Positions 53,461-64,000 of a stretch of DNA of 64,000 nucleotides are shown here, piece after piece. The notes below the pieces were generated by a model. The model was not told where the DNA came from. It saw only the letters and a list, made by a program, of their open reading frames with translations, and did not search any database. Within the stretch, counting starts at the first letter, position 1, and each line of letters opens with the position of its first letter. Location: contig NC_087152.1 in NCBI RefSeq assembly GCF_035594125.1, forward strand, positions 19,031,001 through 19,095,000, read 5' to 3'. The stretch comes from Scylla paramamosain. Its lineage: Eukaryota > Arthropoda > Malacostraca > Decapoda > Portunidae. Position numbers and translations under genes: made by a program.

Positions 53461-54440
53461 TTCCTGCAGTCGTTTGTGGGAAACTGTTCTTCTTAATATC
53501 CCTTCTACACACACCCTTCTTCAACTTCTTCTCATGCCCTCTTGCACTTCTAAAGTCTCTCTCTCTCACCACCAAATCACTCCAGTTCAATTTTTCATAC
53601 CCCAACAAAATCCGATATAAGGCAATCAGGTCAACTCTCTCTTCTAAGGTGGGCAGGTTTACTTTCTTTAGTCTCTCTTCATACAGCCTGACAGGGTTGG
53701 AGGCAACTTTGTCATTGCTCATTGTATTCTCTCTATTTTCTATGTTCCTTTTAGTTCTGGGAGACCATATCACTGCCGCATAATTCAAACGAGGTCTTAT
53801 CATTGTCACAATTAAATTCCTAATCATCTCTTCATCCAGATAGTTGAAAGCTGTTCTTATGTTTCCCACCAGAATATATGTTTCCCCTGTCTTCTTTCTT
53901 ACATGTACCTCTGGGGACAGCTTATCAGCAGCAGTAATTCCTAGATCTTTCTCTTCACTCTTCACTTTTATTTCCTCATTACCCAATTTACAACTGAAGA
54001 CTTTCCTCACACAACTATGCCCAAACTTCAACATTCCACATTTTTTTACGTTAAATTCCATTTTCCAAGTGCCACTCCAATCCTAAATCACATTTAGATT
54101 TTCCTGTAGAGCTCAACAATCCTCTATCCTCTCCACTTTTCTCATCAATTTTGCATCATTAGCAAATAGACTAGCTATTCACCCCTTCCATCATATCATT
54201 CACATAGATAGCAAACATATCTGGTGCTAGAACTGATCCCTGCAGGACACCACTAATTACCTCTCTCCGTGATGACTTCCTATCTTTGACCACCGTTCTC
54301 GTTATTCTGGAGTAGAAGCACAATAAATTTGTCATACACGACTTTCCTTTTCTAATCTGAATTGTCTGTCTGTTAATATCTCTTTATTTCCAGATATAGA
54401 CTCCATCTTTACTTCACTATTCTTTCATGTATTTTTGCCA
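53461..54440 (-). pseudogene. Third CR1/L2-like LINE segment, truncated at both ends
   Basis: A long open part (53324-54061) encodes the post-catalytic region: EEKDLGITAADKLSPE, AFNYLDEEMIRNLIV, MIRPRLNYAAVIWSP and LPTLEERVDLIALY. Upstream, 54080-54440 has RT remnants (VISGVLQGSVLAPD-like, with stops). The catalytic FADD region is degraded. It stops short of the family 3' end where the next element's 5' UTR begins, and its 5' side abuts the LINE at 54449. Confidence 0.75.
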
Positions 54441-54448
54441 TTACACTT

Positions 54449-55612
54449 GTGTGTGTATTTACCTAGTTGTATTTACCTAGTTGTATAGTACAGGGTCCCA
54501 GCCAAAGCTTAATTAGTCCTGTCTCCATACCCGAATTTGTCCAATTTCTCTTTAAACATGTGCACACTCTTTGCCGCAACCACCGCTTCTTTTAAGTTAT
54601 TCCATATTTCAACCGTTCGATGCAGAAAGCTGTATTTCTTAATATCTCCCAAACAATGACTCTTCTTTAATTTCTTCATATGTCCCCTTGTACGTCTATC
54701 TCCTTCCTCCACTTTTACAACTAGGTCATCTCTGTCTATCTTCTCCATGCCATTTACTAATTTGAACATTGTTATCAGGTCTCCTCTTTCCCTTCTTTCT
54801 TGCAGTGTTGGTAATCCAATTTCTTCCAGTCTTTCCTCGTAACTTAGGTCTTCCAATTCAGGTATCATTTTCGTAGCTGTTCTTTGTATTCTTTCCAATT
54901 TCCTTATGTCTTTCTTCTTGTGTGGAGACCATACCACTGCTGCGTATTCCAGTTTGGGGCGTATCATGTGTGTTATGATTTTCTTCATCATTTCTTTGTC
55001 TAGGTAATTAAATGCCACCCTGATATTTGCTAGCAAATTATATGTAGAGCCAAATATTCCATTGATGTGTTTTTCTGGTGATAGCGTGTCTTGAATTATT
55101 ACTCCCAGGTCTTTTTCTTCTTTGCTCTTTCGTATTGTGATTCCTCCCATCTTATACTCCCATGAAGGTCTCCTTTTACTTCTTCCCATCTCCATTACAT
55201 GGCACTTTTTTATATTGAATTCTAATTTCCATCGTTTACTCCATTCATAAATTCTATCAATATCCCTCTGTAGTTCCTCACAATCCTCTTGGTTCTTTAT
55301 TACTTTCATCAATTTTGCATCATCTGCAAACATGTTAATGTAGCTATTTAAACCCACAGTCATATCATTTATATAGACCTGAAACATTATAGGTGCCAAC
55401 ACAGACCCTTGTGGTACTCCGCTTGTTACTTCGCACCAACTTGATTTATTATCTCTGATTACTGTGCTCATTTCCCTACCTTGGAGATAATCCTTCATCC
55501 ACTTAAGTATTTTTCCTTTTAGCCCTCCTCGATGTTCCAGTTTCCATACGAGACTTTTATGTGGAACTGTATCAAAAGCTTTTTTCAGATCTAAATAGAC
55601 TGCATCAACGTG
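54449..55612 (-). mobile_element. 5'-truncated CR1/L2-like LINE, open RT frame
   Basis: Open without interruption from the truncation point at about 55610 to the stop at 54509 (about 366 codons): VYLDLKKAFDTVPHKSL (motif A), GVPQGSVLAPIMF, MFADDAKLM (FADD), EEKDLGVIIQDTLSPEKHI, LEYAAVVWSPHKKKDIRK and FKEKLDKFGYG. The 3' end has 'acaactaggtaaat' twice, then a short (AC)n. The 5' end meets (CA)n on the minus strand. Its intact frame marks a young insertion. Confidence 0.9.
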
Positions 55613-55613
55613 T

Positions 55614-55702
<89 letters not shown>
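55612..55702. repeat. (GT)n microsatellite at LINE 5' truncation
   Basis: About 45 GT units with small interruptions. Confidence 0.95.
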
Positions 55703-55707
<5 letters not shown>

Positions 55708-55761
55708 TGTGTGCAGCAACATAAGGTGATATAAAGTGAAAGAAGTGAGAATGAAGGAAGA

Positions 55762-55905
<144 letters not shown>

Positions 55906-56082
55906 ATGTCAAAATAATTATGCCAGAGTTTCAATTAGTAATAACGATAAATATGCTTCTCCCCTCTCTCTCTTTCTATTCCAACTGACTTTACTCTCAC
56001 CCATGCATCCTTACAAAAACCTTCCCTCTGCTTTATGTAAGCCTGAGATATATGTACTAAGGAATCAGAGGTAAACACAAAC

Positions 56083-56223
56083 CATGCTATTGGAAGCTTC
56101 AGGTTAACATTGAAATTGGTCTGGTAGTAATCCTTGCCAACACCCAATGCTCTTGACAGCCCAAAGTCTGAAATCTTGATCTTGTTCTTGGAAAATACCA
56201 GGATGTTTCTTGCTGCCAGATCT
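56083..56223 (-). CDS. Ack: ACK-like kinase, exon with catalytic loop, DFG and activation loop
   Basis: A 141-nt exon (one base completing Arg, 46 codons, two bases of Trp). With the previous exon it forms HRDLAARN, the tyrosine-kinase type catalytic loop, followed by [12 protein letters not shown] (DFG Mg-binding motif) and an activation loop containing a Tyr-Tyr pair (KDYYQTNFN) where ACK proteins carry the autophosphorylated Tyr. It ends in LPIAW, which joins CAPE in the next exon. The donor is the weak GTTTGT; phase continuity argues that it is real. Confidence 0.92.
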
Positions 56224-59200
56224 CTGTTGGATGAACAATTGGTTATTAATACTGGTCTGTAAATTTTGAAGATTTTGCTAATTATTAAGGGTGATTTAAT
56301 TCATAAGAAACAAGTTGCAAAATTAATATACTGTCCATCATTTCATAATAAAACAGCTGCAGCATATATCATTATCATTCCACTGATGATGAGGACATAT
56401 CTTTACTTATACAGCAGCATTTTGTCAGTAGATCACACTTCTACCTCTTTCTCCCTTTCCTTCCTACTTAACTTCCAAAGTGGAGCACATTCTGACCCTC
56501 TTCCCTTTTGCAGAGATCTCCATTCTTGGAGACTTCAATGTTCACCACCAGCTTTGGCTTTCCTCTCCCTTCACTGACCATCCTGGTGAACTAGCCTACA
56601 ACTTTGCTATCCTCCATGACCTAGAGCAATTGGTGCAATACCCTGCTCATATTCCTGACCGTCTTGGAGATACGCCCAACATTCTTGACCTTTTCCTGAC
56701 CTCTAATCCTTCTGCTTATGCTGTCACCCTTTCTTCTCTGTTGGGCTCCTCTGATCACAATCTCATATCTTTATCTTGTCTTATCACTCCAATCCCTCCT
56801 CAGGATCCCCATAAGCGAAAGTGCCTCTGGCGTTTTCCTCTGCTAGTTGGGGGGACCTGAGGAGGTATTTTGCTGATTTTCCTTGGAATGACTACTGCTT
56901 CCGTGTCAGAGACCCGTCTTTGTGTGCTGAGCGCATAACAGAGGTGTTAGTGTCTGGCATGGAGGCGTACATTCCTCACTCTTTTTCTCGTCCTAAACCT
57001 TCTAAACCTTGGTTTAACAGCTTGTTCTCGTGCTATACATGGTAGAGAGGTGGCCCACAAAAGGTACTTAAGCCTTCCATCACCAGAATCTCATGCACTT
57101 TATATTTCTGCCCGGAACCATGCCAAGTCTGTTCTCCAACTAGCCAAAAACTCCTTCATTAACAGAAAATGTCAAAGCCTTTCAAGATCTAACTCCCCTT
57201 GTGATTTCTGGCATCTAGCCAAAAATATCTCCAATAACTTTGCTTCTTCTTCTTTCCCTCCTCTATTTAAACCAGATGGCACCACTGCTATCACATCTAT
57301 TTCTAAAGCTGAACTCTTTGCTCAAACCTTTGCTAAAAACTCTACCTTGGATGATTCTGGGCTTGTTCTCCCTCTCCTCCACCCTCTGACTACTTCATGC
57401 CACCTATTAAAATTCTTTGCAATGATGTTTTCCATGCCCTCGCTGGCCTAAACCCTCGGAAGGCTTATGGACCTGATGGGGTGCCCCCTATTGTTCTCCG
57501 AAACTGTACCTCCGTGCTTGCACCTTGCCTAGTCAAACTCTTTCAGCTCTGTCTGTCAACATCTACCTTTCCTTCTAGCTGGAAGTTTGCCTACATTCAA
57601 CCTGTTCCTAAAAAGGGTGACCGTTCTAATCCCTCAAACTACCGTCCTATTGCTTTAATTTCCTGCCTATCTAAAGTTTTTGAATCTATCCTCAACAGGA
57701 AGATTCTTAAACATCTATCACTTCACAACCTTCTATCTGACTGCCAGTATGGGTTCTGTCAAGGCCGCTCTACTGGTGATCTTCTGGCTTTCCTTACTGA
57801 GTCTTGGTCATCCTCTTTTAGAGATTTTGGTGAAACTTTTGCTGTTGCCTTGGACATATCAAAAGCTTTTGATAGAGTCTGGCACAAAGCTTTGATTTCC
57901 AAACTACCCTCCTACGGTTTCTATCCTTCTCTCTGTAACTTCATCTCAAGTTTCCTTTCTGACCGTTCTATTGCTGCTGTGGTAGACGGTCACTGTTCTT
58001 CTCCTAAATCTATTAACAGTGGTGTTCCTCAGGGTTCTGTCCTATCACCCACTCTCTTCTTATTATTCATTAATGATCTTCTAAACCAAATTTCTTGTCC
58101 TATCCATTCCTACGCTGATGATACCACCCTGCACTTTTCCATGTCTTTTCATAGATGTCCAACCCTTCAGGAGGTAAACATATCACGCAGGGAAGCCACA
58201 GAATGCCTGACTTCTGATCTTTCTAAAATTTCTGATTGAGGCAGACCAAACTTGGTATTGTTCAATGCCTCAAAAATTCAATTCCTCCATCTATCAACTC
58301 GACACAACCTTCCAGACAACTATCCCCTCTTCTTCAATGACACTCAACTGTCCCCCTCTTCTACATTGAACATCCTCAGTCTGTCCTTTACTTATAATCT
58401 GAACTGGAAACTTCACATCTCATCTCTAGCTAAAACAGCTTCTATGAAGTTAGGTGTTCTGAGACGTCTCCACCAGTTTTTCTCACCCCCCCAGCTGCTA
58501 ACTCTGTACAAGGGCCTTATCCGTCCATGTATGGAGTATGCTTCACATGTCTGGGGGGGTTCCACTCATACTGCTCTTCTAGACAGGGTGGAATCAAAAG
58601 CTTTTTGTCTCATCAACTCCTCTCCTCTAACTGGCTGTCTTCAGCCTCTCTCTCACCGCCGCAATGTTGCATATCTAGCTGTCTTCTACCGCTATTTTCA
58701 TGCTAACTGCTCTCCTGATCTTGCTAACTGCATGCCTCCCCTCCTTCCGCGGCCTCGCTGCACAAGACTTTCTTCTTTCTCTCACCCCTATTCTGTCCAC
58801 CTCTAATGCAAGGGTTAACCAGTATTCTCAATCATTCATCCCTTTCTCTGGTAAACTCTGGAATTCCCTGCCTGCTTCTGTATTTCCACCTTCCTATGAC
58901 TTGAATTCCTTGAAGAGGGAGGTTTCAAGACACTTATTCATCAATTTTTGACCACTGCTTTGACCCTTTTATGGAACTGGCATTTCAGTGGGCATTTTTT
59001 TATTAGATTTTTGTTGCCCTTGGCCAGTGTCCTTCCTGCATAAAAAAAAAAAAAAAAAAAAAACCTACCTCCTTACATGTAACCTCTACTTCCTTTCTCT
59101 TTACACACTATAGAAGTTAAAATATGTTTGTGCAGAGTATTCCAAAATTCTAGTTGACTACATAATGCTCAATACTTGATTTTGTACTTCTGATTCTGAT

Positions 59201-59441
59201 ATAATAATGAGTGGCAAGGAATAACTTTACGCCATGCCTACAAGTCCCTTCTGACTCTTTTCACCCTCTGCTCCATGACAGGCATTCTCCTCTCTCTTCT
59301 TATTTTCTTCACTTTGTCAGCACACCTACCTAGTAAAACTACTTCATTTTCCTCTTTCTACCTCATTCTCTTCCATACCTACCTATGAATGACCTCTGCT
59401 CATACCTGCCTTCCCTTTCTTTTCTCTTTTCCCCAACTGAC
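56224..59441 (-). other. Ack: Intron of the ACK gene with an antisense LINE
   Basis: Splits the HRD motif. Nearly filled by a plus-strand jockey-like LINE (56440-59063). The rest is AT- or C/T-rich without recognised content. Confidence 0.8.
56440..59063 (+). mobile_element. Jockey-like LINE, 5'-truncated, with poly(A) tail
   Basis: Endonuclease C-terminal part ([22 protein letters not shown]; 56480-56860), then RT (57397-58239): GLNPRKAYGPDGVPP, NYRPIALISCLSKVFES, VALDISKAFDRVWHKAL, GVPQGSVLSPTLFLLFINDLL and HSYADDTTLHF (YADD). The C-terminal part runs 58240-58806 (IRPCMEYASHVWGG) and on in a shifted frame to 58951. An in-frame TGA at 58237 and frameshifts near 56860, 57045, 57450 and 58800 inactivate it. 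It ends in 22 A residues (59042-59063). It lies antisense to the host gene. Confidence 0.9.
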
Positions 59442-59590
59442 CTATGTATGAGTCTCTTCCCCTCCAGATAGGACATTCCATCACATATCTGGATGGAGAA
59501 GTGGCACAGGGACACCACAGGGAAGCTGACACGTAGGGATGGTTCTTTGATGCACTCTAAGAGAGACCTCAATGGCGCCAGCTCTGTCAC
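59442..59590 (-). CDS. Ack: ACK-like kinase, exon with hinge and start of catalytic loop
   Basis: A 149-nt exon that begins in phase 0 and ends two bases into a codon; acceptor TTTCAG, donor GTCAGT. It begins with VTELAPLRSLLECI, nearly identical to the ACK hinge 'VTELAPLGSLLDRL', and ends with MSYLEGKRLIHR, where the Arg codon of HRD is split over the intron. The donor GTCAGT is slightly weak, but the downstream exon restores frame exactly. Confidence 0.93.
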
Positions 59591-60129
59591 CTGAAAGAAA
59601 CATACATACACATTGATGTCATTAGTGTTAGCATGTATGAGAACTTTTCTGATAACTACAGTTGATGTGGACAGGACAGAAAGAGAACTATGATGAAGAC
59701 AAGTTGCACTGGGGTAGCTTGGAAGATATTGGAACTAATAACTATGAGTAGAGAAAGTTGGGATCTTTCTTCTACAGTGCTGTGTGAGCTGAAGATTACA
59801 AAAACAACAAACATTGCTCTCTTTTTTTCAGTCATGTCAGAATTCTTCAGCTAAATAATTCCAACAAAAGCTTGCTCTGCCATTATGTTGTAATTTTCAT
59901 TTGCTGCTGCAGTAGTAGAATATGGAAAAAAAATAAAAATAAAATAAGAAATAAACTGTATAATTATCCTTCCTCACTAGATTCAATGAAGTAAATGTTG
60001 TATACATACTATTCACTGAGTAAAAAAAAGCCTTGCAAGGATAAATTTTTCATCATGAAGCAAAACCATCCAAATCAGAAAAATAGCAAGTTCTATGAAT
60101 CATTCTGACTCACTCTGGAAGCAACTTCC

Positions 60130-60560
60130 TAATGGGATGACCATAGCAGCACCTCTACTTATCCTTATCCAAATGCTACCATCTTGCTCAAGCACTGTAC
60201 CTCACATATGTATTCCTGTACACTCTTCTTCAACATTCTATGTGGCTTCCTCTCCTATTACTGCCTTTAATGTTACTATGTATTTTCTTTACAAACTCTC
60301 AAGTCTTCATCTTCACTCTGAGGCCAAACCATCTCAGTGTATTTTCTTTCCTATCTATTCCATCACTTCATAGTTCACTCAACTTGCACAGGTGTTCATA
60401 ATGCATCTCTCACACACATTCTAAATGCTCTCACTCCCCCCACCTTGTCTTTCAATGGCTTCTTTGAGACGATTTTCATAGCATGCAATATCAGGTGTCG
60501 TGCTCCGTTCCGTATCTCTTATATTCATAGGTACATTTTTTTCTCCTTTTATAACCACTT
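60130..60560 (-). pseudogene. LINE C-terminal relic (decayed)
   Basis: The minus strand reads, with stops, fragments like CIMNTCAS, VNYEVME and NTLRWFGL-like, followed by RRGSHIEC, recalling the 'YERCGM..CA..VNCGVVEW..RNTLRWFGH.ER' stretch at the C-terminus of an RTE-like LINE protein. Probably the same family as 16745-16990, which covers the adjacent upstream part. Confidence 0.4.
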
Positions 60561-61017
60561 GCTTGTCAACCTATAACATAAATACCTTTCACAGCCTCAC
60601 ATTTCTCTGCTTTTTTCACTTAAATTTTCTCCTCTTCCATTTCTTCTCCTCCAGTTGGTAAGTAAACATTAATATAATGGATTAAGCAGATAACTGAAAA
60701 AATCACAGCAACTCATCTGTGTAAAACAATATCAGATAGATATTACCTATTCATATTGTAAAATAGGCATGTGAACATTTTACGTATAACAATAATATAG
60801 TAAACAAAATGGCCAAAAAACTTATAGATAATATCTTTCTTATATGACAAGCTGAATCATATACTATTTGAGAATAAAAATTTAATTCAGAATCCAGAAA
60901 GCCTAACAAACTGTGTGACTATCCAGCATGGCGGACATAAATGATACATCTACTACTTTAATAACATTAGAGGGATCCTGAAGCACAGGGGTGGTACTCA
61001 AGGACCATGACAGAAAA

Positions 61018-61215
61018 GTGCTTTTCAAGAGTGAAGTAAAAGGAAGACACTCAACCTGCATAACACACAGTGCTTTCTAAGATTGAAATATGAGGATGAC
61101 ATGGAAGGAGGATGAGAAACAACACTTTGAGGCTTAAATTCAAAGAAGGCATTTGAACAGTAAAAGAGACAGCACTTTCTAGGACTAAAGTATATGAAGG
61201 CATACAACAAGCATA
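61018..61215. repeat. Degenerate tandem repeat, unit about 60 bp
   Basis: Three or four diverged units with the pattern 'acagtgctttctaagattgaaatatgagg' / 'acagcactttctaggactaaagtatatgaagg'. Confidence 0.55.
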
Positions 61216-61292
61216 TGGCAATACTATTCTAGAGAGCATAAAAGGTTTGTGCCCTGGCTAAGTGACTGGTAGTAACATTCCAGGAAACTCAC

Positions 61293-61442
61293 CAGCATAA
61301 GGGCGTTGGTGTCCAGTACCACACCATATAGGCGAACAATATGCTCCGAGTTGATGTTATGCATTATAGATGCCTCCTTTAGGAACTCCATGGGCTGTGT
61401 CTGCATCCGTTCCTTACTCAGGCACTTGATGGCCACTTGGAT
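61293..61442 (-). CDS. Ack: ACK-like kinase, exon with VAIK lysine and C-helix
   Basis: A 50-codon exon, phase 0/0, acceptor CTCTCAG and donor GTGAGT. It carries the ATP-positioning lysine in IQVAIKCLS and the C-helix glutamate in FLKEASIMHNI, followed by HIVRLYGVVLDTNALML, a strong match to the ACK family ('LIRLYGVVL' in vertebrates). Both residues of the Lys-Glu salt bridge are present, supporting an active kinase. Confidence 0.95.
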
Positions 61443-62375
61443 CTGAGAGTGCAATGGTAGAATTGTTACTCGTATGGCTCTCATCTTATTAGTTAATAAC
61501 AATAAATCTTCTGTACTAGTGAATGAAAACAATTAATAATGTTGCTCTGATTTTACTTACTAGTTACACCAATAACAGTCTTCCACAGTCTCATGAGAAC
61601 AGTCATGTAGCACAGATTTTGCTTATTGGTTAATACTCATAGTTCTGTCTTCTATACGAAGTCTTATGATGGTACAAACACCAGCTACTTATGTGGCTTA
61701 GATTTATTTACTGATAATCATTAATAACTCTTTCCTCTATACTAAGACCTATGATATGTAAAAGAAAAGATCCAAGCAAAGAGCAAAGCTGATCCATCAA
61801 GCACATTCCTTTTCCACTCTTCAAAATGCACAGAAAAACCCTTCACACATTTTCTCCATTTTCCCTATTACAAATATGGCACATAAGGCAGGGACATGGA
61901 GAGTATAGGGATGAAGCACTGTCACTCTTCACTTCCACTCATCCACCACACACTAAAAGGAAGTACCTAAGTGACATGGAGAATGACAGCCTCACTTCCT
62001 GTGGCTCTTCCTTTTCACTCCTAACTAGGGTCAGGGTAAAGGATGCTGGCCTGTATAAACTTCCTTCTTCCTGACTTTGCTATCAATCAAGGTATAATAT
62101 CTGATGTTCTGCTTCCTTTATGGTGAAGAGATAAGGAAATACACAGCCATCTTTTTCTGCATACACATGCACACAGATACACACTTTACACTACATTGTC
62201 AATATTCTTCCAGATTTCTTCTTCGTATATTCTTCAGTTGTAGAGACTTCTTGCCCAATTATCTACCTTTTTCTTTCCTCAGACTGCTTCCTTCTTTTTA
62301 CTCTCCAACTGGACTTAATTCTCACACTATCTTCCCTCCTGTTCCATTCCTCCTCTTCTTTTCCTCACTACTTAC
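61443..62375 (-). other. Ack: Intron of the ACK gene
   Basis: Between the glycine-loop and VAIK exons; AT/CT-rich, nothing recognised. Confidence 0.75.
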
Positions 62376-62570
62376 CCGCTCACCCTCCTCATTGGTCCAC
62401 ACTCCCTGCTGCACCACTCCAAACTCTCCAACACCAAGCTCCTTATTGATCACAATAGCATCTGCTGGGATGATGTGCTTGCTGGGGACACGAACACTAG
62501 GTCGCTCCCCTGTTTCGTCTGGCACCACCACCTCTCCTTCATCATTCCCTTCACGTCGCGCCAACAGAAT
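62376..62570 (-). CDS. Ack: ACK-like kinase, exon with the glycine-rich loop
   Basis: A 65-codon exon, phase 0/0, with acceptor CTCAG and donor GTAAGT. It starts with a SAM-kinase linker and ends in the kinase N-lobe. The nucleotide-binding loop reads ELGVGEFGVVQQGVW, a complete GxGxFG motif. The exon stops just before the ATP-anchoring lysine, which is in the next exon. A GTGAGC seven bases inside the exon end could act as a rival donor, but it would shift the frame, so GTAAGT is preferred. Confidence 0.93.
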
Positions 62571-62848
62571 CTGAGATGTAGTACAGAGGTGTGGGTTACT
62601 ATGTGGAATGCAGTACAAATATGAGGATGTGATGCATGCTTGTGTGAAAGTGTACAACCATATAAACTTTTCAGAAAGTGTTTGACATACAGAAATACTT
62701 TCATATTATGGGGTTTACAAGCTCAAGGTGCACTACTTCTGCCTATGAAAGTACATACTCCCAACCAAATAAATTCAATTTCTGTAAGTATGTTACATTC
62801 TTCTAAATACAAAAAACTACCCATGGGATTTTTGTATAGCCAATTTGA

Positions 62849-62900
<52 letters not shown>

Positions 62901-63379
62901 GTGGGGTTTTCAGATATGTTGGTTGGCCTGCTAACCCAGTATCACATAGTGTCAAACAGTTTATGTAATGATGACTTCCTTCTTTTCGTAGCATCATTTA
63001 ACTCATACCTGTGGATAACCACCAAAGGGCAAATAAAGGAAAGTTATCTTCTTTATTACCAGATACATGTTACTTTTTGCACCCACCACTCATCTGAATA
63101 GATAGTTTTCTGAACAAGTGTACAAGACAATACTTTAAACATTTTTTTTCTTTTTAAAAGAAAATATCCCTATCACAAACACATACTGCAGCATCTATAA
63201 AGCTATAGAAGATTTTTCTTTGCAAAAAAAAAATTCTTTATGCATACATAAATGAACACTGCTACTCATCTCCAATTCCAATTTACTTATATACTGAAAT
63301 GTTTTATGTACCTTATATGAGTATATACATTAATGTCTTTTTTGTACTTGTTCTCCTAGGTCCAGAAATATACACTTAC
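62571..63379 (-). other. Ack: Intron of the ACK gene with a long A-run
   Basis: Between the SAM and kinase exons. Contains an A-run of about 49 bases at 62850-62898 (poly(T) on the sense strand); otherwise featureless AT-rich DNA. Confidence 0.75.
62850..62898. repeat. Poly(A) run
   Basis: About 49 A residues. No retroelement is recognisable directly upstream, so its origin is unclear. Confidence 0.95.
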
Positions 63380-63517
63380 TTTCTTAAATTTGGAAAGGTA
63401 GGTCTGTGGACAGTACTTGTGGAAATACTTCTTGAGTCGTCGGATCTCAGGCCGGGACATGCCCACTGCCTGCAGGTCCTCATCTGTCACAAATTTGATC
63501 TGACTAACATTTTGTAC
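63380..63517 (-). CDS. Ack: ACK/TNK2-like tyrosine kinase, exon encoding the end of the SAM-like domain
   Basis: This is the most 5' coding exon visible; the start codon and earlier exons lie upstream of the window. It is 46 codons, phase 0 at both ends, bounded on the minus strand by acceptor TTTCAG and donor GTAAGT. The peptide contains VTDEDLQAVGMSRPEIRRLK, which fits the C-terminal helices of the SAM-like domain at the N-terminus of ACK kinases (human TNK2 has a matching 'NEDLEKIGMGRPGQRRL' stretch). In the family this domain supports membrane recruitment and dimerisation. ACK kinases are cytosolic/endocytic effectors of activated Cdc42. Assignment to ACK rests on the ordered domain series SAM, kinase, SH3, CRIB, tail, UBA across all 16 exons. 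Confidence 0.9.
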
Positions 63518-64000
63518 CTGAAAGAAAGTGAGAAGAGTTGTGTGTTTCAGTTAAGCCTATGATGGTCTGTCCCTAAACAAATACTTCTCGTCTTTTTTAA
63601 TTCTTATGAGGTAGCTGCATGAATCTTTATGGAACCGCCATCTGCTTTTTAGAAAAAAAAGTATTATTAAAAGAAAATGGAAAGAAGTGTAGTTTAGGTT
63701 GACACATCTCATGTTATACTGCAGGGTCTGGTGTTGAAGTTTCCTTACACCCCAAGGCTGGCTGTGCTGGTACATCACCCACTATTTACTTATAGTACAT
63801 GTACACAAACTCCTACAGTGACTGGTTCTATGAATTAATGATTTTTGGTGAAACTTATATGATACATGCATTTTCAAATATCTTTCTTTTCCCTTATCTT
63901 AAAAAAAATAAATAAATAAATGTGGCCTCTTGATCTGTTGCCCAGAGGTATTATATACAGTAATAATTTAAGTTAATCTCTCTCTCTCTCTCTCTCTCTC
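63518..64000 (-). other. Ack: Partial intron at right edge
   Basis: AT-rich intron DNA ending in a (CT)n run that starts at 63980 and continues past the window. No coding sequence seen. Confidence 0.75.

Larger units (their letters stand above)
59591..61292 (-). other. Ack: Intron of the ACK gene
   Basis: Between the C-helix and hinge exons. Contains a LINE C-terminal relic and a degenerate tandem repeat; the rest is AT-rich and featureless. Confidence 0.7.

Noticed and set aside
60095..60576. Plus-strand open frames of 92 and 79 residues
   Set aside because: Better explained as the antisense of a decayed LINE C-terminal relic on the minus strand.

Overview
This is eukaryotic genomic DNA. 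Nearly the whole window is one minus-strand gene broken into at least 16 coding exons (about 3.4 kb of coding sequence within 63.4 kb), with introns full of transposable elements and very long GA/CT, TA and CA/GT microsatellites. The gene encodes a non-receptor tyrosine kinase of the ACK/TNK2 (activated Cdc42-associated kinase) family. Read on the minus strand from 63517 down to 94, the exons give the end of a SAM-like domain, a complete tyrosine kinase domain, an SH3 domain, a CRIB-like segment, a long Ser/Pro-rich tail with SH3-ligand and PPPY motifs, and the first residues of what should be the UBA domain. Both ends of the gene lie outside the window. The gene structure, the huge repeat-filled introns and the retroelement families suggest an arthropod, most likely a malacostracan (decapod-like) crustacean. 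That taxonomic guess is inference.

Layout by position: 94-16396 holds the 3' coding exons (tail and UBA start) in introns with a LINE ORF1 relic, microsatellites, a large foldback repeat and a hairpin MITE. 16397-40637 is a 24 kb intron that works as a transposon store: a decayed mariner with both terminal repeats, pieces of a jockey-like LINE, a MITE with about 70-bp inverted ends, mariner DD34D relics, a Harbinger-like repeat carrying a solo LTR, a nearly intact CR1-type LINE with an SGNH-esterase ORF1, a second Harbinger-like copy carrying a TA-flanked MITE, and a decayed coiled-coil-ORF1 LINE. 40638-48052 carries the linker, CRIB, SH3 and kinase C-lobe exons. 48053-56082 is an 8 kb intron with three more CR1/L2-like LINE segments. 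56083-63517 carries the activation-loop, N-lobe and SAM exons, with a plus-strand LINE lying antisense in one intron.

The exons join with consistent reading phase at every junction except one (12518 to 5673/5668), and all catalytic kinase residues are present, so the host gene looks functional. Most LINE copies lie in the same orientation as the gene. No prokaryotic features, CRISPR arrays, rRNA or confident tRNA genes are visible. I did not find an obviously new enzymatic system. The most informative observations are nested insertions dated by paralogous empty sites, a CR1 element one dinucleotide indel away from an open ORF2, LINE ends that repeatedly abut (AC)n tracts, and a strand skew of pyrimidine microsatellites within the gene.
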